DNA from: Candidatus Rhodoferax mariagerensis
Lineage (GTDB): Bacteria; Pseudomonadota; Gammaproteobacteria; Burkholderiales; Burkholderiaceae_C
Reading direction: 5' to 3'
Assembly: GCA_016719055.1 (NCBI GenBank)
Contig: JADKAW010000047.1
Span: 62,001-126,000 of the forward strand
Length of the DNA: 64,000 bases
The notes below the pieces were generated by a model that worked only from the letters and a program-made list of their open reading frames with translations, did not search any database and had not been told where the DNA came from. The position numbers were made by a program, and so were the translations under genes. Below, piece after piece: positions 1 to 8,023 of the stretch (position 1 is its first letter; each line of letters opens with the position of its first letter).

Positions 1-1
1 C

Positions 2-2881
2 CTCGGCTTGAGCCGTAAAAAGTCTGTCCTGATCAAGCGCACCGGGCAGATAGAAAAGCAGCTGGCCCTGGTTGGCAGGGACTCTTGGTGGCGCAAGAAC
101 GTCTGGTACATCCAGTTTTTCCTGCTTTTTCTTGCGCTAAACATCCGGATACTCTTTGTCAACTCTGACCGTACTTCGTTGGGGCTGTTCTTTATCGGTG
201 TCATCATCTTGGCCTTGGCTGTGGGTTACTTGTGGGGTGGCAAGACTTGGTGCAACTATATTTGTCCGATCGCGATCGTCCAGAAGATCTACACCGAACC
301 CCGCGGTCTGCTCGAAAGCCAGGCGCACATGACCAGATTGCCGGTATCGCAATCCATGTGCCGGACCACGACCCCTGAAGGTGAGCGCAGCATCTGCGTA
401 GGATGCACAGCGAACTGCCCAGATATTGACCTTGAGAGATCCTACTGGGAAAGCATTGAAGATCCCGCCCTGCGCCACGTCTATTACGGTTTCTTTGGTC
501 TGATTGTCGGGTTCTACAGCTTCTACTATTTCTACTCTGGCACCTGGGACTATTACTTTTCAGGCGCATGGACGCACGAACCGGATCAACTCGGCAAGCT
601 TTTCAAATCAGGGTTGTACCTCAATGGCGAGGCCTACGACATACCAAAAATCCTATCGTCGCCGCTGATACTGGGTTTTTTTGTTGCCGCTGCCGTGGTT
701 CTGGGCAAAGCGCTGGAGTACGTCTATCGCAAGATCGTTAAAAAGGCCCATTTGCCCTTGACTGAACCCGAAATAATCAGTCGCTGCCTTTCATTCTCTG
801 CCTATGTTTCGATCAACGTTTTCTATCTTTTCGGTGGCCGCCCCAACCTGATGCTTTTACCCGGCCCGGCGCTCAGGGTCATTGACATTCTTATTGTGGC
901 GCTGACCACACTTTGGTTCTGGCAGGCAATCCAGCGCAATCCGATGCAGTACCGGCGCGAAGGCTTGGCAGCGAGCCTGCTGGGACAGTTGCGCAAGCTG
1001 AATGTTGATATCTCAAAATTTTTGGAGGGACGCAAACTAGAAGAACTTAAGCCCGACGAAGTCTATGTACTCGCCAAAACCTTGCCGAGTTTTTCACGCG
1101 AGCAGCGCATGCAGGCCTACCGCAACATTCTTGAAGAAGTGCTACGCACGGGCAAGACCGACACCAGCGCGAGCCTTGAATTGCTTCGCGAGGTACGTGT
1201 TGAAGTTGGCATCAGCGACGACGAACACCGACAACTATTGCAGGAGTTTGGCATCGACGGCGCAGACAAATTGCTCGATCCTGAAAAGGCCGCAACTTTT
1301 GAAAACTGGATCCGCCTTGACAACTACCGTCGGGTGATTGAACCGATCCTGCTCGCGCAACTTGATCTGGGGCACAAACTTTCAGGCCCCTTGCAGGACA
1401 GCGCTGTTGCACGCACTGTTCAGGAATATCGCGCCATCTACCACGTCTCTGAATTGGAGCATGCCAACGTCATCGCGAACATCACAGGAACGGGTGGCCT
1501 ATTGATTGAACGCGCCAAGCGCCAACTTGAAATGCTGGCGGACGACGCAGCGCTGGTGTTTGGATTGCGCAGCCAGATGCTGGCCGACCGGCAATGGCAT
1601 GCCATCGCCAACCTTCTGATTTCCAGCACGGTGCGTAGAATCAACGCGCTTTGTGCAAAACTGTTTGCCATGTTGATGACCCTGGGCAACACCAACGAGG
1701 CACGCCTGCTGGCCACCGAGATTGCCGAACTGATGGGTGGCGACATTGAAACCCCGTTAAGCCTGCCTGTGACGAGCGGCTCACGGGTCACTTGGGTAGA
1801 TTCGCTGGATGTCTCACTGGTGAATCTGCTGCGCGGCAGCCAGGAACTCGAATGCGATATTGTGCTGCCCTTGGACGATTCAGGTTTTCACTCTGTCATA
1901 AAAAAAGGGGGTGACCTGGCCCACAATCTAAAGCGCACGATAGCCACGGAAGACCCGCTGGTGGGTGCGCTCGCTCTGACCGCCATTTCCTACCTTGACC
2001 TCGGTCTGGCACGGCAGCTTGCCTCAGAAATTGAACGCCAGGATGTGCGCACAAACCGTCTGATGATGGAAGTGATTGATGGATTAACCGGAAAACAATC
2101 AATTAAGTCCATCGGAGTCCCTGACCAAGCATTTAACATAACGTTGGCCAACTTCAACAGTGCTCATCAGGTGCTGTCATTCATGAAGGATCATGTCACG
2201 GTGGGTCGGGCTGGCGACAACGATATTGTCGTTCTTGGGCAAGTCGTTTCCCCCTACCACCTGACGATCTCCCGTCAGGGCAACCAAGTGCAAATCCGCA
2301 AAAGTGACCACTTTTCCAATCTTTTTATCAATGGCATCGCCATTGAGAGTGATACCGCTGCTATCGAAACCGGTGCGCGTGTCAGTTTCTTGCCTTCCAA
2401 CCAACCGGGGCCATTGCTCGTCATCGAGTGGACCGAACCAAATGGCAACTACACGATTGAGTCCCACGATACAGTGACCAAGCTGCTCTGGCTGTCCAGC
2501 GCCAAAATATTCCGGGAAATTGATCTTGGCTCTTTGACGGAGATTGCCTCGGCAGTTGAAATCCGGCGCTATGCCAAAGATGCATGGTTATTTCATGCCG
2601 GTGAAGCAGCAAAAGATGCCTTCCTTTTGCAAGCCGGCACAGCCGAGGTCTTGATGACGCGCGACGGTCAGACTTCTGTCATAAAGACCTATCAAGAAGG
2701 GGCCATCTTTGGTGAATTGGGGGTCATTACTGGATACCCCAGGGTCGCCTCCACCCGCATTTCTTCACCCAAGGCGCGCGTACTGACCATCAACGGAGAA
2801 AAACTGCGCCGATTAATGGAGCGAAATTCAACGGTTTCGATGAGCATGCTGACCGTGGTCGCCGGTTATGTCAGAAGCTGA
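2..2881 (+). CDS. Membrane polyferredoxin-like protein with FHA and cyclic-nucleotide-binding domains (5' end cut off)
   Basis: The frame is open to the window edge, so the real start may lie upstream; the first usable start is TTG at 8 (957 residues from there). Numbering from it, hydrophobic segments lie at about 31-75, 155-180, 215-235 and 265-310. Cysteines follow the NapH/NosR/CcoG style: C82-x3-C86-P, C118, then C130-x2-C133-x3-C137-P, enough for 4Fe-4S binding. A long helical soluble middle follows. Near 705-800 is an FHA-like domain (GR near 732, a conserved S..H segment near 747, NG near 774), and 835-950 resembles a CRP-type cyclic-nucleotide-binding domain (GEL motif near 900). I infer a membrane electron carrier whose activity is gated by a phosphothreonine partner and a cyclic nucleotide or other ligand. 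The combination is unusual. The 35-bp gap to the next gene suggests an operon. Confidence 0.8.
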   Translation, partial: LGLSRKKSVLIKRTGQIEKQLALVGRDSWWRKNVWYIQFFLLFLALNIRILFVNSDRTSLGLFFIGVIILALAVGYLWGGKTWCNYICPIAIVQKIYTEPRGLLESQAHMTRLPVSQSMCRTTTPEGERSICVGCTANCPDIDLERSYWESIEDPALRHVYYGFFGLIVGFYSFYYFYSGTWDYYFSGAWTHEPDQLGKLFKSGLYLNGEAYDIPKILSSPLILGFFVAAAVVLGKALEYVYRKIVKKAHLPLTEPEIISRCLSFSAYVSINVFYLFGGRPNLMLLPGPALRVIDILIVALTTLWFWQAIQRNPMQYRREGLAASLLGQLRKLNVDISKFLEGRKLEELKPDEVYVLAKTLPSFSREQRMQAYRNILEEVLRTGKTDTSASLELLREVRVEVGISDDEHRQLLQEFGIDGADKLLDPEKAATFENWIRLDNYRRVIEPILLAQLDLGHKLSGPLQDSAVARTVQEYRAIYHVSELEHANVIANITGTGGLLIERAKRQLEMLADDAALVFGLRSQMLADRQWHAIANLLISSTVRRINALCAKLFAMLMTLGNTNEARLLATEIAELMGGDIETPLSLPVTSGSRVTWVDSLDVSLVNLLRGSQELECDIVLPLDDSGFHSVIKKGGDLAHNLKRTIATEDPLVGALALTAISYLDLGLARQLASEIERQDVRTNRLMMEVIDGLTGKQSIKSIGVPDQAFNITLANFNSAHQVLSFMKDHVTVGRAGDNDIVVLGQVVSPYHLTISRQGNQVQIRKSDHFSNLFINGIAIESDTAAIETGARVSFLPSNQPGPLLVIEWTEPNGNYTIESHDTVTKLLWLSSAKIFREIDLGSLTEIASAVEIRRYAKDAWLFHAGEAAKDAFLLQAGTAEVLMTRDGQTSVIKTYQEGAIFGELGVITGYPRVASTRISSPKARVLTINGEKLRRLMERNSTVSMSMLTVVAGYVRS

Positions 2882-2916
2882 TTTTTCTTGACAACGCACC
2901 AAAAGAAGTTGCAACT

Positions 2917-4647
2917 ATGCCAAACAAAGGTCTCGAATCAACGCCATTGGTTGAAACTTCAGCCAATTTGCTTTTTGCCCTGTTCATCTACATCGCAGAT
3001 GCCGAGGGCAATATGAGCGCCCGCGAAGTTCAGAGTCTGCAGGAGATGATAGAAGATGCCAGTTGGTGTGAAGACGCTGATATCAAAATGGGGCTGGAAA
3101 ACCTGCGTGTTCGCTACCCAAACCTCTGGAAGGATTACCAGCAAAAGTCATTTGCCCATGACCTGAAAAGCATCCTGGAGAGAATTCAAACGGTGGGCGC
3201 TGGGGTCACTGATCCCGCCGTGGCGCTGGCTTCGTTGCGAACCTTTGTCAATCGTCTTTGTCTGAATCCTTCGCCAACCCTCGTTCGACTGGGACTTAGC
3301 TCGCTTCGCGCCGCCAAGCAAAAGGCTCAAAAGGACTTGCTGCTCGCACTGTCCATTCCGGAGCGTTCCAAGGCAGACTCCTCAATTGCGGCAGAGAGTT
3401 CATTGGCACCAATGTTTTTGACAGCCGAGGGAAGTCAGCCCAATGTCGCTATTGGTCCTGAAGTTGATCGCGCTATTTGGCCTAGCGCAACGCTGAAACT
3501 GGCCACCGAGAATCTATGGAAACGCGGAAAAACACCGGTAATCTGCGTCGCCATCATTCCAGAAACCCATGATGTCAAGACTTTTGTGTTTCAGGCCGTG
3601 CAACCCGTTCTTTTTGTCTATAAGCCCGGACAGTTTGTAACCCTGGAACTGCCGATTGAAGGTAAAACAGTGCGGCGCAGTTATACCATTTCATCGTCGC
3701 CATCCCGGCCGCATGCAATGTCGATCACCGTGAAGCGTGTCCCCGGCGGCCTTGTTTCCAACTGGCTGCATGACAACATGAAAGTGGGTTTTCAGTTCCC
3801 ATTCTCTGGCCCGCACGGTGAATTCAGCTGTTTCAACGCTCCCTCAGAAAAACTGTTGCTTATCGCTGGCGGAAGTGGTGTCACACCCATCATGTCCATG
3901 CTGCGCTGGCTGGCTGATACGTGTTCACCGGCTGACATCGTGTTCATCAACAATATCCGCACACCAGCCGACGTCATATTTGGAAACGAACTCAAATACT
4001 TGGGAATGCGCCTTGGTGGCACGCTCAAGATGGTGCTGATTCCCCGCAGCGTTGAAGCCGGACAGGCCTGGAACGGCCCTGTTTGCCGTTTCAGCAAACA
4101 TTTGCTCTACTTGTTGGCCCCCGACTTTATAGAACGAGAGGTTTTTGTTTGCGGCCCACCGAGCTACATGGACGCCATAAACACAACACTCAAGCAAATA
4201 GGCTTTCCAGCCCACAGGTACCATCAGGAAAGTTTTGGTGGGCCAGCACCGGCCCAAAAAACCGCGAATCCGACTGTATTGGTGAGTAACACGATTGCCT
4301 CACCTGCCGCTGTAGCACCCGTGGCTCCAGTTCGTGTAAGCGCTCCAGTTGAACAAGCACCTGCTGCAACTAAGGATCCGTCCAAGGTTGAACTGGTTTT
4401 CTCGATGAGTTCAAAAACAGTCTTGGTCACATCTGACGACTTCATACTTGATGTCGCCGAAGAGCACGGCATCGTGCTGCCAAGTTCCTGCAGGGCGGGC
4501 AACTGCGGCACCTGCAAAGTCAGAAAGACAGAGGGCATTGTTGAAATGGACGCTCAGCAGGCTCTTGGCGAAGCAGATTTGAGCGAAGGTTATGTTCTTG
4601 CCTGTGTCGGTCGGGCATGCAGTCGTCGCGTTGTTCTTGAAGCGTAG
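2917..4647 (+). CDS. TerB-like / ferredoxin-NADP reductase / 2Fe-2S ferredoxin fusion
   Basis: 576 residues in three parts. Residues 1-130 are helical and resemble a TerB-like (tellurite resistance) domain. Residues 205-435 are a ferredoxin-reductase module with the flavin motif RSYTISS near 253, the pyridine-nucleotide motif GGSGVTP near 317 and a late CGPP motif. After a Pro/Ala-rich linker, the C-terminal 90 residues are a plant-type 2Fe-2S ferredoxin with C-x4-C-x2-C near 525-534 and a last cysteine near 562. Family knowledge (Hcr, phenol and benzoate dioxygenase reductases) says such proteins move electrons from NAD(P)H through flavin to 2Fe-2S. The likely acceptor is the Fe-S membrane protein encoded just upstream; that link is inferred from adjacency. 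The start follows a weak AGAAG ribosome site. Confidence 0.85.
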   Translation: MPNKGLESTPLVETSANLLFALFIYIADAEGNMSAREVQSLQEMIEDASWCEDADIKMGLENLRVRYPNLWKDYQQKSFAHDLKSILERIQTVGAGVTDPAVALASLRTFVNRLCLNPSPTLVRLGLSSLRAAKQKAQKDLLLALSIPERSKADSSIAAESSLAPMFLTAEGSQPNVAIGPEVDRAIWPSATLKLATENLWKRGKTPVICVAIIPETHDVKTFVFQAVQPVLFVYKPGQFVTLELPIEGKTVRRSYTISSSPSRPHAMSITVKRVPGGLVSNWLHDNMKVGFQFPFSGPHGEFSCFNAPSEKLLLIAGGSGVTPIMSMLRWLADTCSPADIVFINNIRTPADVIFGNELKYLGMRLGGTLKMVLIPRSVEAGQAWNGPVCRFSKHLLYLLAPDFIEREVFVCGPPSYMDAINTTLKQIGFPAHRYHQESFGGPAPAQKTANPTVLVSNTIASPAAVAPVAPVRVSAPVEQAPAATKDPSKVELVFSMSSKTVLVTSDDFILDVAEEHGIVLPSSCRAGNCGTCKVRKTEGIVEMDAQQALGEADLSEGYVLACVGRACSRRVVLEA

Positions 4648-4727
4648 AGGCGCTCGGGCACAAAGCAAAAAACCGCGTTGCCCGGCTGGCAATATAGAGA
4701 GAACTTTTTGTTGATTTGGAGGTTTGC

Positions 4728-6521
4728 GTGAATAGTAGCTTTGGAAAATTGGCGATCTCGGTCGCGGTCACGGGCTTGTTAGCGGGGTGTTTGGGTGGCG
4801 GGGGTAGTAGTAGTACTAGCGATAGCAGTCCGCCCGCAGAACAGACCATTGACCAGAAACTAAGCGCTCTGATAAAAGCCGCCAATCTCAAAGGTGACGC
4901 CATTGAGTCTCTGGGTGGCTTGCCTGGTGCGCCAAAAATTCCAGCCATTGCAGGTGAAACCGATCCGATACTGAAAGCGCGCGTCGAACTCGGCAAACTG
5001 CTGTTTTTTACCAAAGACATGAGCTTTGATCGCGAGGTAGCCTGCGTAACCTGCCACCATCCAACGCTCGGATTTGGCGACAACATGGCGATACCTATCG
5101 GTGTGGACGGAAACAGTCCGGATCACTTTGGACCCGGACGTGTGCGGGTTAAGGTTGGCACCGGTGCAGCCCCAGAACAGATTCCCCCTTTCACGACCAA
5201 TGGCATCGCCGGCAACCCAGCCATGCCTCGAAATTCGCCGACCTTGTTTGGCTTGGGCTTTTGGGACAAGTCAATCACTTGGGACGGCACGGTCACCAGC
5301 GAGAAAGGTACAGCTGGACTTGCCGGCACAGACAGCCGCATCGTCGCGCCCATTGATTTACCGCCCGTCAATTTTGATCCGGTGCTTGTCAATTCCGTGG
5401 GCGTTCGTTTCGACCTGGCGGCAATGGCGTCCATTCCCTATAGCGCCAAGTTTGACGGTTCAATGCTGGTGAGTGCCGGCCACGGTCTGTTCCCGGCGTC
5501 AGTTCCACCTGCCATGCGTGGCAAGGGCTTCCGTGCGGGAACCTGTGGCAGCAATGCATCAGACAATCCAGCTCCTGCCTGTACCAGCGGCACCGGTGCT
5601 GCCGGAGGCAACTACACCGACTTGGACATCAGGAAAATCATGGCCAATCGGTTTAATTCGCCGGATTGGGCACCCTATTTCACCGCAGCCTTTGGGGATG
5701 CCACTGCGACTGCCAACCGCGTATCACTGGCCATTGCAACCTACGAGCGAACGATGACGTTCACACAGTCACCATGGCGCTCCTATGTCAAAGGCAACAC
5801 GGCCGCCTTGACAGACAGTCAGAAACGCGGCGCACAGCTGTTTTTAGAGTCGACTGCCAAGGGCGGGGCCGAGTGCGCCTCATGCCACAAAGGTGACTTT
5901 TTCACCGATGAGGCAAACTACGTGCTGGCAGTGCCACAAATTGGTCGAGGTAAAGCCGATGCCAATTCGCCAACGGACAACAATGACGACTGGGGTCGCG
6001 CGCACGTGACAGGCATTGACACAGACAAGTATGCCTACCGTGTTCCAACGCTGCTGAATGTTGAAATGACGGGGCCCTATGGTCACAGTGGCGTCTTTGA
6101 AACAATGGAGAGCGTTACCCGACATCACTTGAATGCCAAGCAAAGTGTTGAAGCATTCAAGGCGTCCGTCGACAACGGTACTTTGGCGACCCAATTGCAG
6201 ACACTCTATGGCCCCCCCATTGACCTGACACGTGCCAAGGAACACACAGGTTTTGCTCTCGCGCGATTAGAGTCACAGCGCGCAGCTGGGCTTGAGACCA
6301 TCCAGGATATCGCCTTGACTGACTCACAGGTCAGCGATCTCGTGGAATTCATGAAGGCCTTGACTGATCCTTGCGCCAAAGACAAGAATTGTCTCGCTAA
6401 GTGGGTCCCGCAGACAACAGACACGCTTCTGGGTAAAGCAACCGCAACCAGTCTGAACCTTGTTTGTCCCAAAGACAAGGATGGCGTCAAGCTGATCAGC
6501 TCACAGCTTTGCCAACCTTGA
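4728..6521 (+). CDS. Di-heme cytochrome c peroxidase / MauG-family lipoprotein
   Basis: I choose GTG at 4728 because GGAGG at 4718-4722 sits 5 bases before it; an earlier in-frame TTG at 4716 overlaps that ribosome site. The protein starts with a lipoprotein signal ending LLAGC, followed by a Gly/Ser-rich linker, so it should be anchored facing the periplasm. Two c-type heme motifs are present: CVTCH near residue 106 and CASCH near 382. This is the bacterial di-heme peroxidase/MauG layout, longer than classic CcpA (about 320 residues) because of extra sequence between the hemes. It may reduce peroxide or oxidise a partner protein. It follows the two redox genes in the same direction with an 80-bp gap and is followed by terminator hairpins, so it probably ends this operon. 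Confidence 0.88.
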   Translation: MNSSFGKLAISVAVTGLLAGCLGGGGSSSTSDSSPPAEQTIDQKLSALIKAANLKGDAIESLGGLPGAPKIPAIAGETDPILKARVELGKLLFFTKDMSFDREVACVTCHHPTLGFGDNMAIPIGVDGNSPDHFGPGRVRVKVGTGAAPEQIPPFTTNGIAGNPAMPRNSPTLFGLGFWDKSITWDGTVTSEKGTAGLAGTDSRIVAPIDLPPVNFDPVLVNSVGVRFDLAAMASIPYSAKFDGSMLVSAGHGLFPASVPPAMRGKGFRAGTCGSNASDNPAPACTSGTGAAGGNYTDLDIRKIMANRFNSPDWAPYFTAAFGDATATANRVSLAIATYERTMTFTQSPWRSYVKGNTAALTDSQKRGAQLFLESTAKGGAECASCHKGDFFTDEANYVLAVPQIGRGKADANSPTDNNDDWGRAHVTGIDTDKYAYRVPTLLNVEMTGPYGHSGVFETMESVTRHHLNAKQSVEAFKASVDNGTLATQLQTLYGPPIDLTRAKEHTGFALARLESQRAAGLETIQDIALTDSQVSDLVEFMKALTDPCAKDKNCLAKWVPQTTDTLLGKATATSLNLVCPKDKDGVKLISSQLCQP

Positions 6522-6557
6522 AACCTTAGTGCATCCTGCATGACGGCTGATGCCCTC

Positions 6558-6589
6558 GGACCGGTCACCTTGCTTGAGGTGACCGGTCC
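6558..6589. terminator. Perfect 13-bp stem hairpin after the di-heme peroxidase gene
   Basis: The arms 6558-6570 and 6577-6589 are perfectly complementary (GGACCGGTCACCT and its reverse complement) around a 6-base loop. No T-run follows, so it may be a protein site or an RNA-stabilising hairpin rather than a factor-independent terminator. It lies 37 bp after the stop codon. Confidence 0.6.
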
Positions 6590-6621
6590 TGGGCTGGCGT
6601 AGGGGATGCCATCTTTCGCAT

Positions 6622-6657
6622 GGGGGCAGCCAGCCTGCAGTGGCTGCCCATTTTTTT
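6622..6657 (+). terminator. Rho-independent terminator
   Basis: The stem GGGCAGCCA (6624-6632) pairs with TGGCTGCCC (6641-6649), has an 8-base loop and is followed by seven T residues at 6651-6657. This is a textbook intrinsic terminator for the upstream redox operon; the next gene starts 24 bp later. Confidence 0.85.
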
Positions 6658-6680
6658 GACATCTTTGACTTTTAGTTGCA

Positions 6681-7244
6681 ATGCAGCGCGGTTCAAAAAT
6701 TGCAGTCGCATGTGTGTCAATACCAACCTTCGTGCTTGGGGCGTTGTCTATGAAGGAAACGCCAACACTGGTCGTCGCTACAACATCAAATGCACAAGTA
6801 TTTCCGACACAAACACTCAAAACCTCGCCACCTGACGCCACGGTCATTGATTCGGCGCACCGAGCTGTTCCTGATAAATCAGCCACTGCTGCATTGGGCA
6901 ACAGTCAATCAGTTACCACCGCATCCAGGTTGATTTCTCCCAAAGACAGGTCAGACCTCCAAGTCAACGGGATTCTTGGTGCTTCAAATCGAAGTCAAAG
7001 CATCGCCATCATCACCGTCGCAGGGCGACCACCAACGCTTGTTCGTGCCGGCGATGAACTGTTTGATTGGCGCATTGTGGAAATTGAATCGGACAAAGTA
7101 AAGCTACGTCGGGATCAAGAGATCATCAGCATTTCTATTGATTCGGTTGCCCAGCAAATCCCCTCGATGGAATCATCCGCACCCCCAATAAGGCCCCCTT
7201 TCCAAGCAGGCCCGCAAGTTGCGGGAGTGCCAGGGCTTGACTAA
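6681..7244 (+). CDS. Periplasmic protein with GspC/PilP-like homology region
   Basis: 187 residues. An N-terminal hydrophobic segment (about 6-24) could be a signal anchor, followed by a low-complexity Thr/Ser/Ala linker. Residues 95-160 resemble the HR domain of type II secretion GspC and the periplasmic domain of PilP: a beta-rich stretch with GILGASNRSQSIAII, then GDELFDWRIVEI and a K-x-R-rich strand. The tail is Pro-rich. In GspC and PilP this fold docks onto the secretin. No other secretion genes are nearby, so the role is open: an orphan pseudopilus component or a stand-alone envelope protein. The start at 6681 directly follows the intrinsic terminator and has no strong ribosome site. 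Confidence 0.55.
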   Translation: MQRGSKIAVACVSIPTFVLGALSMKETPTLVVATTSNAQVFPTQTLKTSPPDATVIDSAHRAVPDKSATAALGNSQSVTTASRLISPKDRSDLQVNGILGASNRSQSIAIITVAGRPPTLVRAGDELFDWRIVEIESDKVKLRRDQEIISISIDSVAQQIPSMESSAPPIRPPFQAGPQVAGVPGLD

Positions 7245-7384
7245 TTGTTGACGTGGATATCTCAAAGACAGGACATCGTAGCTCGCCCCGTTCCAACGTA
7301 CAAAAACGCATACCGAATTGCATCACCGATCACGCAGATTTCGAAAGTTCCCAATTTTTCTGGGGCATGTTTCTGCCGCAGATA

Positions 7385-8023
7385 TCAATGACTCGTTGGA
7401 TCACCCTTGGTGTTGGGCGTGTGCTCGGCCTCTTCCCAGCCGGTGATCATGGCCTTGATGTGGGCAAAGACCGTGTGGCCGGTGGTGGTCAGATAGACGT
7501 GAATGAAGAAAAACGCCGTCATCATGAAGGCCCCGGCGGTGTGCGCAATGGCAATGAACTCCAGCGTCAGGTACTTGTCGATACCCAACGCATTCCAGCT
7601 GCCGTAAAACAGGTAAAACAGCCCGGAACCCCAAACCAGGGGTGAAATGAACGCCAGCAGCGCCAGGTAGGCCAGGCGTTGCAGCGGGTTGTGCTTTTGC
7701 ACCACGGTCTTGCGAAACGGATGTGGCGAGTGGGTGAAGATACCAATCGTGTAGTAGTGGATCATTGCAAACACGTTTTTCAGCGACGGCAGGTACTGCT
7801 TCCACTCATCGGTTGTGAACTGCCAGAAGATCGTGAAGGCCCACAGCACCAGCAGCGTCCAGGCCGAAAGTGTGTGTAACTGCACCGCCTTCTGAAAGCC
7901 CATCAGGCTGTAGCTGCCGTGGATTTCAAACCCGGTGACCATCATGACGATGACCAGCAGGGCCTGTGACCAGTGCCAGAAGCGTTCGTAACGTTTGTAG
8001 ATATAAATGCGTGCGGCGTTCAT
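7385..8023 (-). CDS. Membrane cytochrome b partner of octaheme tetrathionate reductase
   Basis: 212 residues with four to five hydrophobic segments. Histidines suited to heme b binding sit in or near the membrane segments (H17, H34 and H50 in the first part; paired histidines near 160-175). It resembles cytochrome b561/formate dehydrogenase gamma-type subunits. The ATG overlaps the stop of the octaheme gene (ATGA at 8020-8023), so the two are translationally coupled. The likely role is quinol oxidation, feeding electrons to the octaheme protein on the periplasmic side. Confidence 0.85.
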   Translation of the reverse strand: MNAARIYIYKRYERFWHWSQALLVIVMMVTGFEIHGSYSLMGFQKAVQLHTLSAWTLLVLWAFTIFWQFTTDEWKQYLPSLKNVFAMIHYYTIGIFTHSPHPFRKTVVQKHNPLQRLAYLALLAFISPLVWGSGLFYLFYGSWNALGIDKYLTLEFIAIAHTAGAFMMTAFFFIHVYLTTTGHTVFAHIKAMITGWEEAEHTPNTKGDPTSH

